Positions 13,201 to 24,480 of a stretch of DNA of 53,634 nucleotides are shown here, piece after piece. How positions within the stretch are numbered: position 1 is the first letter of the stretch; each line of letters opens with the position of its first letter. The notes under the pieces are model-generated. The model was not told the DNA's origin. It searched no databases and saw only the letters and a list, made by a program, of their open reading frames with translations. The stretch comes from Suillus spraguei (lineage: Eukaryota > Basidiomycota > Agaricomycetes > Boletales > Suillaceae). The DNA is taken from assembly GCA_016800925.1 (NCBI GenBank), contig JABCPU010000442.1, forward strand, positions 1 to 53,634. Reading direction: 5' to 3'. A program made the translations under genes and the position numbers.

Positions 13201-13701
13201 TTGCGAGCAGAAAAAGCGAAGTAGACTGAGCAGTAAACAGGGCACTTCATGAGCGTAAAGCGAAGCAGCACTATGCGCAGGAGCGAACAGAGATGAAAGA
13301 CAGGGTTCTGGACACGCATTCAAAGTGAACAACCTCAACAAGGTGGCTTTGATTATGCATTGGTACATTTGACACGCTCAAGCTTGTGAAGGTGTTGCGA
13401 GCAGAACAAAGCAATGCCCATCGTGATGTGACTGGTGTCAAAACTGTTCGTTGGGATTGGGCGGTTTTGAGAACATAGCCATGTCGCTGTGCAGCGAGCA
13501 GCGCAAGCGAACTTTATGATGGAGCGCGCACCAAACTCACATGTGATTGCTCGGCACTGACTTGTAACGTATTGCAGCGAGTCCGGACAAAAAATTTCCG
13601 TGACACAGCAGAGCATTTGAGTTCATTGATCAGTACTCCGACAGAGTCGTTCAATAACCGGTATTCTGTCGTTTACGCAACGAGACCAGTACATTACACA
13701 C
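10270..13701. other. Gene-poor region with no supportable coding sequence
   Basis: About 3.4 kb with only short open frames (80-90 codons at most) and no recognisable motif or splice-consistent chain on either strand. Its last part (about 13.0-13.6 kb) contains a dispersed repeat also found at 23.1-23.5 kb. The rest looks like decayed intergenic DNA. Confidence 0.5.
13015..13620. repeat. Dispersed repeat, copy 1 (partly internally duplicated)
   Basis: A segment beginning near 13024 (gagcgcttcacgggcgtaaa) recurs inside itself near 13242 (gggcacttcatgagcgtaaag). It also occurs at 23088 in the same orientation (gagcgcttcacaagtgtaaa). Shared downstream words include tggcaagctcgctt at about 13121 and 23202, and ctcggcactgact at about 13551 and 23406. 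Divergence is substantial, so this is an old family. No coding capacity was recognised. Confidence 0.5.
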
Positions 13702-14230
13702 CTAGGCAACCCATGCTACATCGAGCTTGTCCAGCCCCGCTATGGTTCCGCCGCGAATCAAATGATCCATCTGTAGAACTTTGTTAGCATAAGGGTCTAC
13801 CCACCAATGAGGCTTTCTGCCCATGAACCTTGTGAGTGCATCAACCTGTGCATGAGTAGCGCGCCAATAATAACTGTCCGGGTGACCGTTGAAGATGTAC
13901 AACACGCAAACAGCGTCGTCGACCATGTATTTCGCTGGAACTATCTGTCCGGGGGCAGAATTGCATGAACTAGCGGAAGCTTTTTCGAAGCTGTAGCTGG
14001 GGTTTGCTCTGCCTCAGTGCTGACCTTGGCTTCAAGAAGGTCAGCATGTAATTTGGCGAGGAAAGAACGGGCTGTTTCATAAAGCCTCTTCCAAGATAGC
14101 GACCGTACATCTGAGAATTATGCTGTGGAGATGGAAGGATTATGGCACGATTCGGTACCTCCGGCAGAATCGCGCTCTTGACTTCACCAAGCTGAGCAAG
14201 AACAACACCTGGCATCTGCATGCTAGACAT
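13702..14230 (-). CDS. Small protein of unknown function, divergent from the eS26 gene
   Basis: I do not recognise this protein. A phase-consistent model has three exons: 14230-14209, 14110-14025 and 13944-13702, giving 116 residues. Readable parts are an amphipathic helix (WKRLYETARSFLAKLHADLL) and a compact domain with YMVDDAVCVLYIFNGHPDSY, THAQVDALTRFMGRKPHWW and LIRGGTIAGLDKLDVAWVA, which looks like genuine coding sequence. Exon 3 is well supported; exons 1 and 2 are less sure. A longer frame up to 14473 begins with a GTG and overlaps the eS26 start codon, so I rejected it. The gene probably shares the 14231-14461 promoter region with eS26. Confidence 0.45.
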
Positions 14231-14461
14231 CACTCTATCGAGGCTGTGGAATTGTTGATCATGATGCACTTGTTCAAGATATATTATACAAACGTTCGGA
14301 GTGAATTGCACTTGTCGACTTAGGGCAGGTTTACTGCGTTGAGGAAGCGTGAGAGCATTTGCGGCACTTGCCGTGGCTTGAATTTGGGGTATAGTCGATA
14401 GCGACCGCAACCGACGACAAGCAACGCCCGACGACCTCAAGACACCTCGAAACTTTGCAAC

Positions 14462-15080
14462 ATGGTAAGTCACTCCTAGCCCTCTGCAGGACCTTACATA
14501 CTCTATGTGACTGTCTGTTTGTCCTCGGAAATGCGATGGATTAGCATCACCTCACTCAGATACTGACTCAATTCCCCCCCCTGACAGACCAAGAAAAGAA
14601 GAAATGGTGGCCGCAACAAGAAGGGCCGTGGCCACGTCGGTTTCGTTCGTTGCTCGAACTGCTCGCGTTGCGTCGCAAAAGATAAGGCCATCAAGCGCTT
14701 CACAGTAAGGAACATGGTTGAGAGCGCGGCTGTTCGAGATATCAGTGAAGCCAGCGTATATCCTGGTGAGATCCTTCAAACACCGTCCATACGGAACCTG
14801 ATGTCTTTGTCACAACGCTAGAATACGCAATTCCAAAACTCTACATCAAAATCGCATATTGTGTATCCTGCGCTATTCACTCGCATGGTGCGTATCCTTG
14901 ACGTTCTCTTACTCCATGTATGAATTTTGTTCATCATTTCTAGTTGTACGTGTACGATCACGCGAGGGCCGTCGTAACCGTGCCCCTCCCCCGCGCATTC
15001 GGTGGAAGGATGGCAAGAAGGTGAACCCCGCGGTTGCTGCTGCAGAGGATGCAAAGGCAGCTGCCGCAGGGAAGGCATGA
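14462..15080 (+). CDS. RPS26: 40S ribosomal protein eS26
   Basis: Component of the small cytosolic ribosomal subunit, located near the mRNA exit region (family knowledge). Four exons, 14462-14464, 14588-14765, 14822-14887 and 14944-15080, give 127 residues with all phases matching. Exon 1 is only the ATG, as is common for fungal ribosomal-protein genes. Conserved blocks are [60 protein letters not shown] and [12 protein letters not shown]. The zinc-binding CSNC/CVSC pairs typical of eS26 are both present. The C-terminus is Ala/Lys-rich. The gene is intact. Confidence 0.97.
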
Positions 15081-16383
15081 AGCTGAGCGATATCATCACT
15101 TTGTGTTTTTTGCAGTGTACCTTTCCTACATTTTCATAACCAATTCATCGTGCAAGCCAAGTGATAGATTCGAGTCGTGTTTTTATGCGGAGGACTTGAC
15201 AAAAGTTCAGAAATGCAATGTATGTCAGACTTTGATTGCGCAGGGCCGCTTGCGGCAGAGTCCGCTATGGTCGCTTTCTATAATCATACTCGAACTCGAT
15301 TCTGCGATCTTAGCGGGAATATTAATATTTGATTCATCGGCTTCAATAGGCGTTGTTTTGTGGTCGTGTTCTCTGAATGATATTCCACGCGCTTATGTTT
15401 GGGCGCCCTTCCCTCGTTTATACACAAGTACCTGCACATTGTTGTCTTATTCAAAAGCTGTTTATGATGTTTGTCGAAAGCCAATAGACGAAAACATAGG
15501 ATATGTGAGTCCTGAGTCTTATTCACATAGAATGCATTGACATGCATAGTGGAGTGTTATATTTCACCAGGACGGCGTGCAGAGGGCTCTTGGCCGTCAG
15601 TCAGCTCTGTACATGTGTCACACACGAGTGAGGGACCAGCCTGGGAATGGTTTTCACTCAGCGACGGTTGGCTTTTCCCAGGAGCAGCAAAGCTTATATA
15701 TTCGTACATCCTACTCATCATGCCACCGAGTCATCTTCACCTTGTGCATCCATGTCATGGAGAGCTCAATCAACGATGGATCTGAGACTCAAATTCATCG
15801 TCGATCGAACTCATCTTCGAAGTTGAAAAGGAGGATGTCATTGAGCACAGGAACATCATCTGTGGCGTCCTCATCTTATCGATCAGCTCCTCAGTCGGGA
15901 AGTGGGTGAGGTAGGCTTCATGGGCATGATCAATGTGAATATCAATGACGGTATGTGTCAGTATCAATATCTTCGTCTGGGCAGCTGCAGCTGCATCTCA
16001 TATAGCGTGCAGGAGCCTGAGTGGCTTCTTGTTGTATGCTTGGTGCTGGGCGCATGCAAAGGGTCGATCAACGCTGGGTTCTTAATCGCTAGTTTTATGT
16101 TCTACACGCGAGTACGGGTTAGTTATTGGTGTATGTTGTTGGCAAATGGTCACCATAGAATCACCGTCCCACACTGGTACTATACCGACATCACATAAGC
16201 ACGCATTGCATTGATAAAAAGAGTGTAGTAGTCTTTACAAAACATAGTAAAGTGCTTTTTGGATGAGTGATAAATGAGGGGTAAACGAGTGGAAGGGTGC
16301 CGAGTCCAGATATAAACAAATGAGAATCAAAAAAGAAAGAAAGTAGCAGAAAAATGATTCTCCAGTATTGAGATCGTGCAACA
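15081..16383. other. Intergenic region; contains the left copy of an inverted repeat near 15.88-16.13 kb
   Basis: Short open frames only. Around 15880-16130 a segment (ttcatgggcatgatcaatgt at about 15918) matches the opposite strand of 34330-34520. It lies about 250 nt past the stop codon of zinc-finger gene A, as its partner lies about 315 nt past gene D. The translation of the repeat (EVGFMGMINVNIND) is shared by both copies, but no full gene could be built. Confidence 0.45.
15880..16135 (+). repeat. Inverted-duplicate flank of zinc-finger gene A (partner at 34330-34520)
   Basis: Shares long runs with the minus strand of 34330-34520, including gggcatgatcaatgtgaata. Both copies read GMINVNIN in one frame, then a stretch ending SFMFYTR. 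It may be a remnant of another duplicated gene. The position relative to genes A and D shows the duplicated unit extends past the zinc-finger stop codon. Confidence 0.55.
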
Positions 16384-17150
16384 CTAGTAATGCCTATAAT
16401 TATATGCCAGCATCTCTGAAGGGCGTCTCTCCATCAATTCTGGACACATGCATCCCTCACTCCAGCCATTGGGGGCCCTCGCCGCTCCAGTATACATAGT
16501 ATAGTCATCCGCGGTATCTGTTGAACCGTACAAGACTCCCAACGATTGAGAGTAGATAGGTGGAGGGGTTTGATATTGAGTGGGGTGGGGTTGCATAGTA
16601 GGTTGCTGTTGCATAGGCTGGGGTTGGTATTGATAGGACAAACCAGAGGGCGGGGGCAGGGACGGCAACTGGGCCTTGCCTCGTGCCAAAGGAATATGCC
16701 CATGTTTTGACTTGCGATGCCACGTTAGATTGGAAGGGTTGTGAGTCTTGTAGTCACAATCGTCGTGAGGACAGATCCAACGTTGCTCCCCCGCACTGAA
16801 ATAAAATAAAATAGTTCGTCAGGTACAATTGATGACGGTCGTGAATCAGCACGTACTGTTTATCAGAATGGATATCGTAGCTTTGTCTCAACAGAGTCAC
16901 AAAGTCGCACCCGGGCCAGGTGCACCTGTACGCACTGCATGACAAAATGTAAGTGAGGTGAGTTGTATACTATAGAGAAGAAATACGTACTGAGCTGAAT
17001 GTGCGGCCTCGTGTCTCTTGAGCTCGTGGAACTTGGAAAAAGTTTGTTTGCAACCAGGCTCAGCGGAGCAAGCATATTTCTAGATATTTCAAGAGTCAGT
17101 TTTCAAGATAGTGCATCAAGTATGCGCGTGACTGGGCTTACCCCAGACAT
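16384..17150 (-). CDS. Three-finger C2H2 zinc-finger protein, copy A
   Basis: Predicted nucleic-acid-binding (possibly transcription factor) protein; target unknown. Exons are 17150-17142, 17079-16991, 16934-16857 and 16795-16384 (9/89/78/412 nt, 195 residues), with all phases matching. Finger 1 is CSAEPGC with x12-H-x3-H, finger 2 CTWPGC with x12-H-x3-H, finger 3 CPHDDC with x12-H-x4-H. The introns fall within or next to the zinc-ligand histidines. The linker between fingers 2 and 3 reads HAGEQRW, a degenerate TGEKP-type linker. A Gln/Pro/Met-rich segment follows, then a conserved tail: SLGVLYGSTDTADDYTMYTG, GWSEGCMCPELMERRPSEML. Three paralogues lie in this window (B, C, D), all intact. Introns and upstream DNA are also similar, so the copies arose by DNA-level duplication. 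Confidence 0.85.
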
Positions 17151-17550
17151 TATTGGTTATAGAGGGATATGAGTGGAGGATACTAGATTCTTAGTGAGGT
17201 GAATGTCTGATTCAACTTAGGGTGACGATGATGCTGGGTAGGTATTGGGGTAGGTATATAAACGGTTCCAGAAGGTGGTCGTGCCATTGTGCTTTGCAGT
17301 GGACAGATGTGTGCGGAGTTATGCTTTGCAGTGGACAGTGGACAGACGCTTGTGGTGTTCGTATTGGGTCGCTTTGTGGACGTTGCTAGTGGATGTGGGT
17401 CATGTAACACGCGAGTGCATTGTCCTTGAATCCACTACATCCATTGGAAGGCTTCAATCTGTTACAGTATCGAGTCAAAACCAGGATCAATGACAGAGAT
17501 ATGTACATTGAGGGAGTCAACTCGATGTGGAGAGTTGAGTAAAGACTGAC
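17151..17550 (-). promoter_or_regulatory. Conserved upstream segment of zinc-finger gene A with TATA-like box
   Basis: This roughly 400-nt segment is shared by all four zinc-finger copies, ending near a common point (read on the minus strand as gtcagtctttactcaactct). A TATATAAA-like box lies at 17255-17263, about 105 nt before the ATG, and is in register in B and D. Conservation may reflect recent duplication rather than function. Confidence 0.5.
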
Positions 17551-18330
17551 ATGGGCGTCAAATCGCTTGATACCGCTGAAGTCCGACAGGCTTTTGGAGC
17601 GTCGGCCCTGCAACTTGAACAGGCGGTCACTCGACCATTTTCTTAATTGATTGGGTGCTTTGCATCTCCGAGTCATGGTGTAGTGCTTTGAAGATTCCGT
17701 CCTTGCAGACATGACAGGTGAGAGATGTCAATTGAGATCATTGATCGAAGGAACGAGATTGAGTGCGCGATTGATAGAGTCCGCGTTGCAATGTATTTAT
17801 GTCTATTGCTACTAATACCACACAGTGTATCGATGTATCAAAAGGAGACTTGTCGACTGGGAACCTGTCTGCAGTCGACATCCTTGTTAACGAGTTCTGT
17901 TATGCCCGGGTTGTGCAATTTAAATGGAACCCAATGAAGTATGCCCAAGTTGCGACTGTGCAATTATGGACCTTGCCATTATCACGACATTGACGAAGCA
18001 CACACAAAAAGTGATAACTGTGTGCTGGAGTCCAGGTGCATCAGGAATTCACACATTCCTTGACGTGCCCTTATGCGGACTTATTTACACTTAACTGCCT
18101 TGGTGAAATTGAATCTACTTGTCCAAAATTTCAATGTGAATGAATCAAAAAAAAAAGTTGAGATATATAATATACATGTTTATTGTATTTCGCACTCAAA
18201 AAATATAAGATATGCCAGTGAATGATGTGAGAGAGAGCAAACAAGTTTTGAGATAAGTAGTTAAGCTGATTAAGATGTTAAGGAATGTGTGAATTCCTGA
18301 TGTGGAGGGCAAGTGGTGAGCAGATCCTCT
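17551..18330. other. Intergenic; no gene supported
   Basis: Short frames only. A minus-strand frame at 17550-17712 is basic (MTRRCKAPNQLRKWSSDRLF) but has no partner exon that I can identify. The AT-rich part near 18140-18260 includes a short A-run. Confidence 0.4.
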
Positions 18331-18331
18331 G

Positions 18332-19805
18332 ATGAAATATTCACAGTATGAGCAGAGAAACTATCCTCCAACCAATCAAGACGGGGAAGTACATGGGCAG
18401 TGCGATTTGCTACCCCCCCCCCCCCCCGATGCCAAGATGATTGCTACAGGCGGGTATGGCATCAAAATCCGGATTGCCAGCACAAGCTCAAAACAATCGA
18501 CCGTTAACGTTATTGTCGGTGCCTGGCATGGACCTCAGAAACACTTTTCACCTAGATCGACACCGTACGAACTGTTCTTGATGACCGCCAAAACTTGGTC
18601 CATAATACCATTTCGCTATCTCCCAACGAGCGCATCCTCGCAGCCACATCATTCTTTGACGAGACAGTAGTGCAATTATGGAATACTGAAACCGATAAAC
18701 CTATCGGAATACCACTTTGCCACGGAATATCACATCACCACGGGCCCATCACCACGACCTTCTCTGCAGATGGAAAGTTTTTCGTCACTAGCTTCCACGA
18801 CATCCTATACACATCCGATGTTTCCGCTGTCATCAAAGAGGCTGGCCTTCCATCAGATCTTGTAAGCTTCAATCCATTTTTTCTTCAATAGCATCACGTT
18901 GACAATGAGCTCGCCCATCTTCCCAGGTGGCAGGTGATCTCTTCAGACGCTGATCTTCATTCATCACCGGGTGCTGTCAACAAACCAGTGTCAGCGCTCA
19001 ATGTATGTCATATTTTTTTGGAAAAATTCGTCGCTTTTGACTACACCCCAGGCTGATGCCACACCACGTCGACCGCGAAAAGCCCCACAGATCCACAAAG
19101 CTCCACGTCGCCGAGTTCCCCTGGGCTTTTTTGACAATGTACCGCGTCCTATTGGTGCCAGTGTATGAACTCTCTGTCTTTCGTAGAGCAGTGCATTTGA
19201 CCAATATGTTAGTCCTCTGCATCACGCAGTCAACGCACTTCCTTAGTCGCTTACCGACCTTCTCACACCGCCACCGCTTCAAGCCACATACAATATCGTG
19301 GAGTCAACACACCCTCCTTGGTTGTTTACCGACCTTCTTCCGTCGCCGCCGCTCCGAGCTCCGTACAGCAACTAAGCGTGATGCCCAACGCCGATCCCAC
19401 CTTCCTCGAAACATAGTGTCTGGCATACACAGACGATTTCAGTTGCAAGCGCCACCTAGTCGATGTTCCATGCACAGCGGGCAAGCCTGTACCTTCTTTC
19501 TATCTTTTCTTTTATCTTTATCACTGACTTTTGCACAGAGGAACTATCACGCAAGAGGGAAGACAACTGCCAGATCCTCTCGACCTCCCAATACTTATGC
19601 TATACCTACTGGAACATCACAGGGAACAGCATCGTCATCGCAACAACCACTTCCCGCTGCTACTGCGTTGGCGGGACCTCCAGCCATCACTACTGCAGTG
19701 GCAATGTCGCATCCTGATATCATTATAACTTGTGCTGGATGTTGGACTCGGTTCTTGCTTCGGATCAGTTGCGCCTCTTTTCGACCCCCTGACGGTCAAC
19801 ATTAG
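18332..19805 (+). pseudogene. WD40-repeat protein remnant
   Basis: Decayed copy of an Agaricomycete WD40-repeat protein. A recognisable WD repeat lies at about 18600-18860: HNTISLSPNERILAATSFFD, VVQLWNTETDKPIGIPL, ITTTFSADGKFFVTSF, then TSDVSAVIKEAGLPSDL. After an intron-like gap comes a tail as in this protein type: PRRRVPLGFFDNVPRP near 19110, Ser/Arg-rich segments (HTLLGCLPTFFRRRR near 19310) and an end RPPDGQH at 19805. The upstream part (18332-18595) is poorly preserved and has a run of 15 C at 18413-18427. No continuous splice-consistent ORF covers the pieces, so I call it a pseudogene. It is also possible that exons were misread. Confidence 0.5.
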
Positions 19806-20238
19806 GTGCATATCGGACATTCTGACGCAGCACACTTCATTGACTACAACTAAGTACGTAAAGTACATAAGTTTTCGAATGTCAAGTCCCTCCTGAAGTC
19901 GGGTAGCCTGAAGCAGTCGAAAATTGGACCTCTTATCCAATGCTATAGTGAGATAGTACGGCCCGGGGTTTTGTTTGCACATGATCGACAGATGTGCCAT
20001 AGGATCTCTGTGCCACATCAGTATTATGCCGACAGCGCAAAGAACGCATTGCATTGATAAAAAGAGTGTAGTAGTCTTTACAAAACATAGTAGAGTGCTT
20101 TCGGATGAGTGATAAATGAGTGGAAGGGTTGCCGAGTCCAGATATAAACGAATGAAAATCAAAAAAGAAAGAAAAAACATCGTCAAGAAAGAAACAAGTA
20201 GCAGAAAAATGATCCTTGAGTATTGAGATCGTGCAACA
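19806..20238. other. Downstream flank of zinc-finger gene B
   Basis: From about 20040 this matches the 3' flanks of genes A and D, for example cgcattgcattgataaaaag on the plus strand here and near 16202. It contains the shared untranslated region and no gene. Confidence 0.5.
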
Positions 20239-20966
20239 CTAGTGATGCATATAATCATAATTATATGCCAGCATCTCTGAAGGGCGTCTCTCCATCAATT
20301 CTGGACACATGCATCCCTCACTCCAGCCATTGGGGGCCCTCGCCGCTCCGGTATACATAGTGTAGTCGTCTGCAGTATCTATTGAGCCATACAAGACTCC
20401 CAACGATTGAGAGTAGACAGGTGGAGGGGTCTGATGTTGAGTGGGGTGGGATTGTGTAGGTCGAGATGGTGTAGGTTGCGGTTGCATACCGCCTGACCGC
20501 GCCGAAGGAACATGCCCATGTTTTGTCTTGCGGTGGCGCGACAGGCAGGAAGGGTGGTGAGTCTTGTAGTCACAATCATCGTGAGGACAAATCCAACGTT
20601 GCTCCCCCGCACTAAAATAAAATAAAATAGTTCGTCAAGTGCAATCGATGACGGTCATGAATCAGCACGTACTGTTTATCACAATGGATATCGTAGCTTC
20701 TTTTCGACAGAGTCACAAAGTTGCATCCGGGCCAGGTGCACGTGTACGCTCTACAGGAGAAAATGTAAGTGAGGTGAGTTGTATGCTATAGAGGAGAAAT
20801 ACGTACTGGGCTGAATGTGCGGCTTCGTGTCTCTTGAGCTCGTGTCTCTTGGGAAAAGTTTGTTTGCAACCAGGCTCAGCAGAGCAAGTGTATTTCTAAA
20901 TATTTCAAGAGTCAGTTTTCAAGTTAGTGCACGAAGTATGCGCGTGATCGGGCTTACCCTAGACAT
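20239..20966 (-). CDS. Three-finger C2H2 zinc-finger protein, copy B
   Basis: Same family as copies A, C and D. Exons are 20966-20958, 20895-20807, 20750-20673 and 20611-20239 (9/89/78/373 nt, 182 residues), all in phase. The fingers keep every Cys and His ligand. Finger 1 reads KQTFPKRHELKRHEAAH between its last Cys and His. Intron 2 ends with gtag rather than gcag. The C-terminal region before the shared tail is short and Pro/Gln/Ser-rich (QPTPSRPTQSHPTQHQ), nearly identical to copy D, which marks B and D as the closest pair. The tail keeps SLGVLYGSIDTADDYTMYTG and GWSEGCMCPELMERRPSEML, ending YDYMHH. Function is inferred from the fingers only. Confidence 0.85.
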
Positions 20967-21310
20967 GATTGGTTATAGGAGAATATGAGTCGGGGATACT
21001 AGATTCTGTGTGAGGTGAATATCTGATTCAACTTGGGGTGACGATGATGCTGGGTAGGTATTGGGGTAGGTATATAAACGGTTCCAGACGGTGGTCGTGC
21101 CATTGTGGTTTGTGGTGGACAGACGCGTGCGGAGTTGTGCTTTGCAGACGTTTGTGGAGTTCGTATTAGGTCGCTTTGTGGAGGCCACAAGTGGATGTGG
21201 GCCATGTAAGGCGTAAGTGCATTGTTCCTGAATCCACTACATCCGTTCGAAGGATTCATTCTATTACAGTATCGAGTGAACACCAGGATAGATGCCAGGG
21301 ATATGTACAT
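20967..21310 (-). promoter_or_regulatory. Conserved upstream segment of zinc-finger gene B with TATA-like box
   Basis: Counterpart of the upstream blocks of A, C and D. TATATAAA on the minus strand lies at 21071-21078, about 105 nt before the ATG. The block continues into the B/D-specific duplicated DNA. Confidence 0.5.
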
Positions 21311-22329
21311 CGATGAAGGTCAACTCGATGTGAAGAGTTGAGTAAAGATTAACATCACATCGCAGTTTCCCGTGACATATCGAGTGCAAACATAAACAAC
21401 AGAAGAAACAGCATGGACAACTGGACACTGCGCAAGTTCCGGTAGTAGCATGTGATGCCTGGGATCGTACCAGTCTTAACTGCGAAGCGGAGTGAAGATG
21501 TTAGAATAGTAGTGGGGAAGGTGACGAGGGCATAGGACTCACGAGAAAAGTGAGTAAGTATAATTTTATTGTTGCTCCAAAGCGCATGTCTTCTGACTGC
21601 AAAAATGCTTGCATAAATTGGATCAGGAGCACATAGATGAAAGGAAGAAGAGATACCTCAGAGTAAGTGACTAATATCCTCCGGAATCTATGAGAGCAAA
21701 AAGCAGCGCTCGGAAAGGACGTGGATGCATGTACGTGTTCAAAATGTAGTAAGCATCATTCAAATATTCATCAGTGGTCAAGTTCACTGCACGTTCACGG
21801 ACATTGGAATTCTCGTTTGGGGCGAAGGTCACTAAAGCACAGCATATTAATTCATGATCAGGGTATGGGAATGAGCATACAATATAGTTCCGCGGTAATG
21901 ATGATAAATATAATGTCCATTTTTGAATAACATAATGTCAATACCTGTAGGGAAGCGTATCACAGAACAGTTCAAGTGCATTACCTCTTTGTGAAGTGAA
22001 CAAACATAGTCATAGGTGTGGATAGGCAATTTGAGTGGCGGACGAGAACAGGTCGAGACAATCCCATCCAGAATATTTTGGTCGGCGCCGCTGAGCTGTC
22101 AATTTAGAAGGAGAAAGAAGCGGTTCAGATAGTCGGACTTCTACTGGGGTTACGCATCGTATATCCAATGTTATTAAGCTTGCCGCATCAAGAATGCGAT
22201 GCACGGCTCTAGCTAAGTACCGACTCGGATTCCTGGCCATTGCAACATCGTCAGCAGGATATTCCGTCCACATTCGTTCGAGGGGTGGAAAAAGGGGGTT
22301 CGCGCACACATCATGTACCTTCTTATCTC

Positions 22330-23140
22330 TTGTGAGTGGGCGGAAAATCCAATGGGATGCAATATTGAATTAGGGGAGTTAAAAGTTGAATTTGGAGGTC
22401 AATTTGGACGTGATTTGAACTTGGATTTGGTCGCTCAAAAGCGTCGAAATCCGATTTCAACTTTGACATGCTCGACCAAATGCACATGTTACGGCGTGGA
22501 GAATCTGTGTGGATGTTAACGTCGTTCCTGGGATATAGTCGACAGACCTTGGCAGTAATATAATAATGAAAAGCAGTACAGTACCTCTGAGGCCGAGAGA
22601 CCTTGCGAGTTGGGAGGTGAAGAGAAAAAGGTCGAGGGAGGATTTCATGAGATTGCCGCAAGAAAGAGTGAGTCCTGTTCGCGCGAGATGAAGGACATAC
22701 TGGATACCAGCAAGACTTTCTGCCCAAGTATCGACGTCCACTGAATTGCACTGGCCAATGCAATGGAGGGGAACACGGCAGTAGTGGAGATGGGGAACAG
22801 AGGAGAGGTGGAAGTCGTGAATGTATCGAGTCAAGCGGGTCCTAAACCTTAGGGATTGTGTGGAATGAAGGTGGCGGATCTGAAGAGAAAATGTACGGTG
22901 ATGGAAGAGAGTCAGGGAGGATACGTACCATAGAATTTGTGTATATGCTTGGTATAGCGGGGCCAGCCAAAAACCCCTTGCCATCTACAATGCAAGTGAC
23001 CCTCACTGTGCAACCATCTAGGCGGGCGACAGCTATGCTCAGTGTACGAAAAACGGGTAATGTAGGGCGAGCAGTTAGCATGAGCGCTTCACAAGTGTAA
23101 AGCGAAGGTAGGACTATGTCCGAGAGCGAACGGAACTGGT
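22330..23140 (-). pseudogene. ABCD-type (peroxisomal fatty-acyl) ABC-transporter fragment, left copy
   Basis: Fragment of the transmembrane domain of an ABCD/Pxa-type half transporter. Known family members import long-chain acyl-CoA into peroxisomes. On the minus strand one reads VDGKGFLAGPAIPSIYTNSM near 22950-23000, then after a short intron RFRTRLTRYIHDFHLSSVPH, then NLMKSSLDLFLFTSQLARSL and GLRGTVLLFI near 22590-22660. The ATP-binding domain (Walker A, signature, Walker B) is absent and the frame breaks after the membrane segments, so it cannot be functional. The homologous right copy is at 31.2-31.9 kb; both are truncated at about the same place, so the truncation preceded the duplication. 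Confidence 0.65.
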
Positions 23141-23660
23141 GCACAGACCAAAGAATAACTGTGTTGGACTCAGATTCACCAGCGGAAAGTAAACAGCATC
23201 AATGGCAAGCTCGCTTTGACTGTGTGTTGGTACATTCGAAGTGCTCGAGCTTGACTGGTGAAAGGTTTAATGGTCTATGCTCTATAGTAGACCGAAGAAT
23301 GAGAGACAGTTAATTCGGTTGAGCGGTTTCAAGAATATAACAGTGCTCGCTGTAACGCATACCAAGCAGCACATGTCAGGAGAACTTCATAGCGGTCGGC
23401 AGACTCGGCACTGACTGAGTCGTAATGTTGGAGGCGTGCCTCCGGTGGCAGTGCTGCAAGTTTAAGTTGCACAAAGGCAACAGCTGTCAGACTCCCTTGG
23501 CCTGGTATAACGAACAACTTGGACAATGGTGTCATCAACGAGGTAGCTTTCATTGCACAAATCTAGCATCAGATGATTATCTGGTTGAATTCCGTGGAGA
23601 ATGCTTAACTTGGACATGCTTGAAGTTGGAACTGAACCTTTGCTCGTACTGGTACGTTAC
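23080..23660. repeat. Dispersed repeat, copy 2
   Basis: Same orientation and same word order as 13.0-13.6 kb: gagcgcttcacaagtgtaaa, tggcaagctcgctttgactg, then ctcggcactgact. It borders the outer end of the left inverted arm. No coding content was recognised. Confidence 0.5.
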
Positions 23661-24084
23661 CGCGTTGTAGCTTTCCCCGATTCATTCGTACTTATCATGA
23701 CGTTCATACACTGAAGGATGACAACTATACACTCGACAAGTCCCCTCTTCGCCCAGGCATTATGTCGACGTACTGTGTAGCATGAGTAGCCATAAACGCC
23801 AATACATTGACCTGTCCACCCTATCAATCACGCGTCTGATGGGCACTCTTCCGACATGTCTCACCACCACAGACTCTGGTACCTGAAAAATTGCAATTCG
23901 TATCTAACATGGCTATACCTACAAAGTTTGAACCCTCAAAGCACTGCTCTTGCCAGCGAATATGTGAAGTACCCAGTAACTTACTTACCAAGGCATCGGG
24001 CGGCCAAGTGACACTCCCAAGAACAAAGACCTACAAAACCGTGTCGAACCCCTGTCAGAAAACCGATTCGACATTCCCAATCTC
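23661..24084. other. Intergenic, nothing recognised
   Basis: Short frames only; ends where the conserved upstream block of zinc-finger gene C starts. Confidence 0.4.
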
Positions 24085-24480
24085 GATGTTGATCTTTACT
24101 CAACTCTGTACATCGGTCCGACCTCCATCGATGCACATATCTTTGGAATCGATCCTGGTGTTCACTCGATACTGTATCGGAGTGAAACCTTCGAACGGAT
24201 GTGGTCAATTCAAGGACAATGCACTCGCGCGTCACATGGCCCACATCCACTAGTAACCTCCACAAAGCGTCCTGTACGAAGTCCACAAGCTTCTGTCCAC
24301 TGCAAACCACAACTCCGCGTGCATCTGTCCACCACAAAGCACAATGGCGCGACCACCACCGGGAATCGTTTATATTTTCATCACAATACCTACCCAGCAC
24401 CATCATCACCCTAAGTCGAATCACATATTCACCTCGCGGAATCAAGTGGCACATCCACTCTTATTCTTTTATAACCAATC
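24085..24480 (+). promoter_or_regulatory. Conserved upstream segment of zinc-finger gene C
   Basis: Collinear with the upstream blocks of A, B and D (for example tcctggtgttcactcgatac at about 24153 and 32968). The TATA position is altered: tttatattttc near 24369 where D has tttatatacc. Unlike B and D, homology stops near 24085 and no transporter fragment follows. Confidence 0.5.

Larger units (their letters stand above)
20020..23144 (-). repeat. Left arm of the ~3-kb inverted duplication (zinc-finger B plus ABC-transporter fragment)
   Basis: The minus strand of this interval is collinear with the plus strand of 31.2-34.27 kb. The order is broken ABCD-transporter segment, about 1.3 kb of noncoding DNA, conserved upstream segment, C2H2 gene, shared 3' flank. 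Matching landmarks include the transporter words SLDLFLF and ARSLG in both arms, the anonymous block at 21.7-22.3 versus 32.0-32.5 kb, and genes B and D. Small indels throughout suggest the arms are not freshly copied. About 8 kb separates the arms. Confidence 0.75.

Noticed and set aside
13970..14473. 167-codon minus-strand open frame overlapping the eS26 start codon
   Set aside because: Begins with GTG, and a shorter spliced model with matched phases explains the coding-looking parts better.
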